This document shows positions 61,601 through 64,000 of a DNA stretch of 64,000 bases, one piece after another (positions within the stretch are counted from its first letter, which is position 1; each line of letters begins with the position of its first letter). The DNA comes from Cohnella phaseoli (GTDB lineage Bacteria; Bacillota; Bacilli; Paenibacillales; Paenibacillaceae). Under the pieces are notes generated by a model. That model searched no databases. It was given only the letters and a program-made list of their open reading frames with translations, and was not told the origin of the DNA. The translations under genes and the position numbers were made by a program. The stretch spans positions 83,280 through 147,279 of the forward strand of contig NZ_QRDZ01000025.1 in the NCBI RefSeq assembly GCF_003386235.1, given 5' to 3'.

Positions 61601-61714
61601 GTGAACGGACGCAGCGGCGCCGTCGGAACTCACGTGGTCAACGGATTCTGGATAGTTCCGCTTGAGGGCGGAAGCATGTCGGTTGTTCGAGCTTCCGCTT
61701 CCGGTCTCCTTTGA
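58628..61714 (+). CDS. GH78-like protein with variant catalytic motif
   Basis: 1028 aa from ATG 58628, with AGGAGG eight nt upstream. Domain order resembles alpha-L-rhamnosidases: N-terminal jelly-roll modules (LHITADYRYTVWVNGEWIGQGP), then an alpha6/alpha6 barrel and a C-terminal beta domain. The catalytic signature is DCPTYEQAFWVGDAYV instead of DCPQRDERLGWTGDAQ, one residue shorter and with Tyr-Glu-Gln for the Arg-Asp-Glu acid. It belongs to a divergent rhamnosidase-like group; activity may be altered. No signal peptide. Last gene of the sugar operon. Confidence 0.85.
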   Translation: MNNARTADVDLAGTRWIACFDDNAEHRRSNGYVCFRKTFSCPEAPDEALLHITADYRYTVWVNGEWIGQGPVRGWPQSYFYDTYEVSRVLRPEVNAIAVLLHTLEVSTFQYIPAGNPGFAARLSGGGMQMMWSVVTDASWICSPHPSLTDNTPRISTQQAFVEHFDARREPGGWKLPEFSVALVDDPSGPANEPANGSSEWRYAREADEMPVLQPRDIPHLTCEEIYPVSLRETSAVQLPLPAWSMDLRRLLLPEEASQDANPHLVRGMVATTVKAERPMSVRFRFQDRTSGLNTRMSVNGVSLIPIDDSGSHWSGLFHYDANLGIGENLLLFRFDGLAHEFTFQAAVEIITSEIAKGASEHSDAVEPIPCLPDIAEGRFAFYNAGGTDDEDGGIWTTMSSAVTWADWRTAADGRWSILPRAAEHDGNVFLSIRHAWPSASVDGGRPTDPTALPITAADFRCCGGNGEVALIDAPPEGKALRLVFEFEKMTAGLIEFELFGQDGATVDFYGFEAYQGNEPVHMDSMHNTMRYVCRQGWQSYRSLTHRSFRYLAVQFSGFRGQIRLKSIRCLLRTYPAPVIGHFRCSDERLNVVYDMSRWTARLCSDDVFVDCPTYEQAFWVGDAYVMSQATSSLFGAEPLIQRCLTLAAQSLDRSPAVESQVPSGWKNILSTWNLLWALACVEHADRTGDIAFAELIYPALRQQTLHYRQLLDEPTGLVRSPYWNLLDWADIDAPAGAIVTHVNAWYAECCRRIGLLAAQLGRNEDAAEFGSLSEALKDRLNVHLWDSSRQAFSDCLREDGTLSASASEQTQLVCLINDIPSKERRAALLRFVRGEATDTVRSATPFMRYFKLQALEQAGMIDALLREIRDVWGAMADSGSTTCWEDMPGRWSPGYPTRSYCHGWSVAPAYFLPRIVGGIGDIEAGSKSVAISPSFGDLRWADSCMMSPHGKIAVAWERTEQDFLARISLPPGITGRLRVPMHSWSVKALMVNGRSGAVGTHVVNGFWIVPLEGGSMSVVRASASGLL

Positions 61715-61720
61715 AAAACA

Positions 61721-61755
61721 AAGGCTGCCTCCTCCCTGATGGGACGGGCAGCCTT
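61721..61755. terminator. bidirectional terminator between GH78-like and doxX-like genes
   Basis: AAGGCTGCC / GGGCAGCCTT stem around TCCTCCCTGATGGGAC. On the minus strand TTTGTTTTTC follows. Begins 6 nt after the GH78-like stop. Confidence 0.8.
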
Positions 61756-61773
61756 CGATTCATTTCCAAGCCT

Positions 61774-62307
61774 TTATACCGTACGAGCATCCGTAGGGGT
61801 TCCTCCTTTGCCTCCGGTCAGCTTCTTCCAGCCGATACGAATCCACGGGAGAAGGAAGTAATCGAGTCCGAATTTGCCGGCGTTCGCCCCGCCGATCAGG
61901 ACCAGAATGCCGAGCAGCGTCAGCCAAGGGTTAGTCGATACCGTTCCGGCAAACAGGAACAGGAAGTTCATCATCAAGCCGAAAAATGCCGCCGCTGCCG
62001 TCAATCCTCCGACGATGAGGCCCAGGCCGACGAGGAATTCTCCGACCGGGATCAGGAAGTTGATCAGCTTGACGCTTGGCAAGGCAAAATGCTCCAGAAA
62101 TCCCGTATAAGTCGGATAGATCGCTTCGTTCGTCGCTTTGTCCATGACCGGACTTTCAATCGCCTTTTTCAGAAAGCCCGACGCGTCGAACCCTTCGCCG
62201 GTCAGCTTATGCCAGCCCGCTTCAAGCCATTGCCAGCCCAGGTAAATCCGAAGCAGAGTAAAGGCCGCCGCTGCCCAGACGTTTTCTCTCAGAAATTTGA
62301 ACACCAT
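61774..62307 (-). CDS. DoxX-family membrane protein
   Basis: 177 aa from ATG 62307, with GGGAG nine nt upstream. Four membrane spans, with the DoxX opening TLLRIYLGWQWLEAGWHKLTG and LINFLIPVGEFLVGLGLIVGGLT. DoxX proteins are linked to oxidative stress and thiol handling in other bacteria. A TGTGA-N6-TCACA site lies upstream, and a divergent YpdA gene shares the intergenic region, so redox control is likely. Confidence 0.9.
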   Translation of the reverse strand: MVFKFLRENVWAAAAFTLLRIYLGWQWLEAGWHKLTGEGFDASGFLKKAIESPVMDKATNEAIYPTYTGFLEHFALPSVKLINFLIPVGEFLVGLGLIVGGLTAAAAFFGLMMNFLFLFAGTVSTNPWLTLLGILVLIGGANAGKFGLDYFLLPWIRIGWKKLTGGKGGTPTDARTV

Positions 62308-62375
62308 TAACGCCATCTCCCATCGTTTTCTCTTCTCCCTACGCCTCCATTATCGCTTTATTTCCCGCCTAAATA

Positions 62376-62391
62376 TGTGAATTAAATCACA
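62376..62391. promoter_or_regulatory. Fnr/Rex/CRP-family operator-like palindrome
   Basis: TGTGA-ATTAAA-TCACA, matching TGTGA-N6-TCACA. On the minus strand the flank gives TTGTGATTTAATTCACA, also close to a Rex box (TTGTGA-N6-TCACAA). It lies 69 nt upstream of the DoxX start. Confidence 0.6.
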
Positions 62392-62449
62392 AAGTATGGG
62401 TGGAGAAATGAACAAATGGTGAAAATGCGAAGCGGATTCGATGCGGTGT

Positions 62450-62479
62450 TTCGAAGGGAGCCGCTAGACGTGGTACAAT
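62450..62479 (+). promoter_or_regulatory. promoter of the ypdA-like gene
   Basis: TTCGAA (62450) and TACAAT (62474) with 18 nt between, and a TGG just before the -10 giving an extended -10. 33 nt before ATG 62512. Confidence 0.5.
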
Positions 62480-62511
62480 GATAGACAAAAGCACCGAATT
62501 GGAGATTGGTT

Positions 62512-63528
62512 ATGAGCGCACACGAGAACGTACAGAATGAGAAAGTCCTGATTATCGGAGCCGGCCCATGCGGCTTGTCCGCCGCCCTCGAGCTGCAAGC
62601 CGTCGGCATCGAGCCGCTATTAATCGAGAAGCACGCTGTTGTCCATTCCATCTATCAGTATCCGACCTATATGAATTTCTTCAGTACCGCCGAGTTGCTG
62701 GAAATCGGAGGCATTCCGTTCACAACCCCCAGCGACAAGCCGTCTCGCCGCGAGGCGCTGCAGTACTACCGGGACGTGGCGCTGCGGCGGAAGCTGCGCA
62801 TTCGCGCTTACGAGGAAGCGGCTGCGATCCGGCCGCAGCCCGACGGCTCGTTCCTCGTCGAAACCGTCGACCGGTTCGGCGGCAAGCGCGTGTATGCGAC
62901 TGGCCATGTCGTCGTTGCAACAGGCTATTTCGACCATCCGAACATGCTGGGCATCCCCGGCGAGGAGTTGCCGAAGGTGACCCATTTTTTCGGTGAGGCC
63001 CACCCGTATACCGGCATGAAGGTGACGATTATCGGCGGCAACAACTCCGCGGTGGATGCGGCGATGGAGCTGCTAAGGGTAGGAGCGGAAATTACCGTCG
63101 TTTATCGGGGAGAAAACTATTCCCCCAGCATCAAGCCTTGGGTTCGGCCGCTGTTCGAAGGCAATGTGAACAAAGGCAGCATCCGGATGCTGTTCTCCTC
63201 GCAGGTCGTGCGCATCGATCCGGACAGTGTGACGATTCAGCCGCTAGCGGACGGCGCTGCTCCTTATCGGATCGACAACGACTTCGTATTGGCGCTAACC
63301 GGCTTCCGACCGGAGCGGACTCTGCTGACCGATGCGGGAGCGACGGTTAATCCGGAGACGACGGTGCCCTCCTTCGACCCGGAGACGATGGAAACGGATG
63401 TGCCGGGGCTCTTCATCGCCGGCGTCATCGCCGCCGGACGGGAAGCGAACGAAATCTTCATCGAGAGCGGACGGCATCACGGCAAGCTGATCGCGCAGCG
63501 AATTGTCGCATTGACGGGCCGGGAGTAG
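62512..63528 (+). CDS. ypdA: YpdA-family bacillithiol-disulfide reductase
   Basis: 338 aa from ATG 62512, with GGAG seven nt upstream. FAD motif GAGPCGLSAALELQ with the conserved Cys after GP, and the active region HSIYQYPTYMNFFSTAELLEIGG, NADPH loop IIGGNNSAVDAAMEL, and the closing GLFIAGVIAAGREANEIFIESGRHHG. YpdA reduces bacillithiol disulfide with NADPH, a Bacillota redox function. Divergent from doxX. Confidence 0.95.
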   Translation: MSAHENVQNEKVLIIGAGPCGLSAALELQAVGIEPLLIEKHAVVHSIYQYPTYMNFFSTAELLEIGGIPFTTPSDKPSRREALQYYRDVALRRKLRIRAYEEAAAIRPQPDGSFLVETVDRFGGKRVYATGHVVVATGYFDHPNMLGIPGEELPKVTHFFGEAHPYTGMKVTIIGGNNSAVDAAMELLRVGAEITVVYRGENYSPSIKPWVRPLFEGNVNKGSIRMLFSSQVVRIDPDSVTIQPLADGAAPYRIDNDFVLALTGFRPERTLLTDAGATVNPETTVPSFDPETMETDVPGLFIAGVIAAGREANEIFIESGRHHGKLIAQRIVALTGRE

Positions 63529-63560
63529 ATGCATTTCGATCTGTCTGAGCTGATGCCGGG

Positions 63561-63787
63561 CGGATAGGTACGTGCGAAGGGCTTATTTGATCCGGCAGGG
63601 GTGGTTCCGGACGAATAAGTACGCGAGACGGGCTTATTCGCTCTGCCCGAGAGGTTTCCGGACGAATAAGTACGCGAGACGGTCCTATTCACTCTGCCCG
63701 GGGTGTTTCCGGACGAATAAGTACGCGGGACGGGCTTATTCGTTCTGCCCGAGAGGTTTCCGGACAAATAGGTACGCGGGACGGTTA
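63561..63787. repeat. tandem repeat, 51-bp period, family D
   Basis: Units start at 63608, 63659, 63710 and 63761, 51 nt apart, with a degenerate first copy near 63561 and a last partial copy. Consensus CGGACGAATAAGTACGCGAG then ACGGGCTTATTCnnTCTGCC. Each unit has an inverted repeat GAATAAG ... CTTATTC. It ends beside the IS66 gene. Open frames here are repeat artefacts. Confidence 0.9.
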
Positions 63788-63791
63788 CTAC

Positions 63792-64000
63792 TTACGTAAC
63801 CCTAAACCGAAACTGACCGCGAAGAACGGATACGAGGGATTCGTGCAAAGGGAGGGATTGTTTCAGCAGTGTAGAAATAAACCCGCGAATGCGGGCAAAT
63901 TGCTTTCCGCCAATCGCTGTCCGAAAGCAACCTGAAATCTTTTGTTTCACCTTGGACATACGAATGTCTCTTTCGGCCAAATTGTTATCAAATGGTATTC
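63792..64000 (-). mobile_element. IS66-family transposase, 3' end (runs past the window edge)
   Basis: The last 69 codons of a transposase read on the minus strand: IPFDNNLAERDIRMSKVKQKISGCFRTA then FARIRGFISTLLKQ. The DNNLAERDIRM and KQKISGCFR motifs are diagnostic of the IS66 Orf3 C-terminus. The gene continues beyond 64000, so intactness and the left end cannot be judged. The stop is at 63792. The terminal inverted repeat beyond the gene could not be identified. Confidence 0.9.

Noticed and set aside
63477..63799. Open frames of 75 and 96 aa through the family D repeats
   Set aside because: Same periodicity artefact; no start or ribosome signal.

Overview
The window looks like a chromosomal segment of a moderately GC-rich, spore-former-type Bacillota, most likely Paenibacillaceae (Cohnella/Paenibacillus-like). 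Pointers are two YesM/YesN two-component systems tied to sugar ABC transporters, lipoprotein solute-binding proteins, pectin-type glycosidases (GH105, GH78), a YpdA-type bacillithiol-disulfide reductase, strong AGGAGG ribosome sites with frequent TTG/GTG starts, cre-like sites and a preQ1-I riboswitch. This is an inference from gene content; no marker gene such as rRNA is present.

Layout. 1-8.3 kb: an Rpn-like nuclease, a two-gene CDP-sugar pair (glucose-1-phosphate cytidylyltransferase plus a YerE/acetolactate-synthase-like TPP enzyme), a disordered orphan protein, and a CorA-ArsR-SulP ion-transport cluster. 8.5-20.3 kb: an orphan binding protein, then a minus-strand pectin/rhamnogalacturonan locus (broken rhamnogalacturonan acetylesterase start, YesM, YesN, binding protein, two permeases, GH105) interrupted by an ECF sigma/membrane-partner pair. 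20.5-25.9 kb: Fur/PerR-type regulator overlapping an atypical OmpR-type regulator, a SigJ-like sigma factor with its NDH-2-like oxidoreductase, a Rossmann oxidoreductase and thioredoxin reductase. 26-30 kb: GH78 alpha-L-rhamnosidase with divergent AraC regulator, then CheY. 30-36 kb: carbonic anhydrase, LD-carboxypeptidase, a self-contained DUF4062 two-gene operon, glyoxalase-fold dioxygenase, secreted repeat protein, BsuPI lipoprotein. 36-45 kb: Fsr-type MFS pump, a second ECF sigma/membrane protein/TPR surface protein operon, HIT protein, an SLH-domain remnant, stalk-domain protein and a MalT-like LuxR ATPase. 45-50 kb: preQ1-controlled queuosine-precursor transporter, an EmrB pump with divergent PadR and its operator, and a beta-helix Tat substrate encoded with its own TatA and TatC. 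50.6-61.7 kb: plus-strand operon with binding protein, two permeases, DUF4434-like protein, YesM, YesN and a large GH78-like protein. 61.7-64 kb: DoxX, YpdA and the end of an IS66 transposase.

How it works together. The two YesMN/ABC/glycosidase clusters plus the rhamnosidase/AraC pair form a plant-polysaccharide (rhamnogalacturonan-type) uptake archipelago, with cre-like sites suggesting catabolite repression. Redox and envelope functions fill the rest.

The most unusual signal is non-coding. Five intergenic spots hold degenerate tandem arrays with a 51-52 bp period. They belong to four unrelated sequence families, yet every unit carries one short palindrome. The best candidate protein system is the DUF4062 gene coupled by an ATGA overlap to a 61-aa protein, closed by its own terminator. 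All start sites and functions are read from sequence alone.
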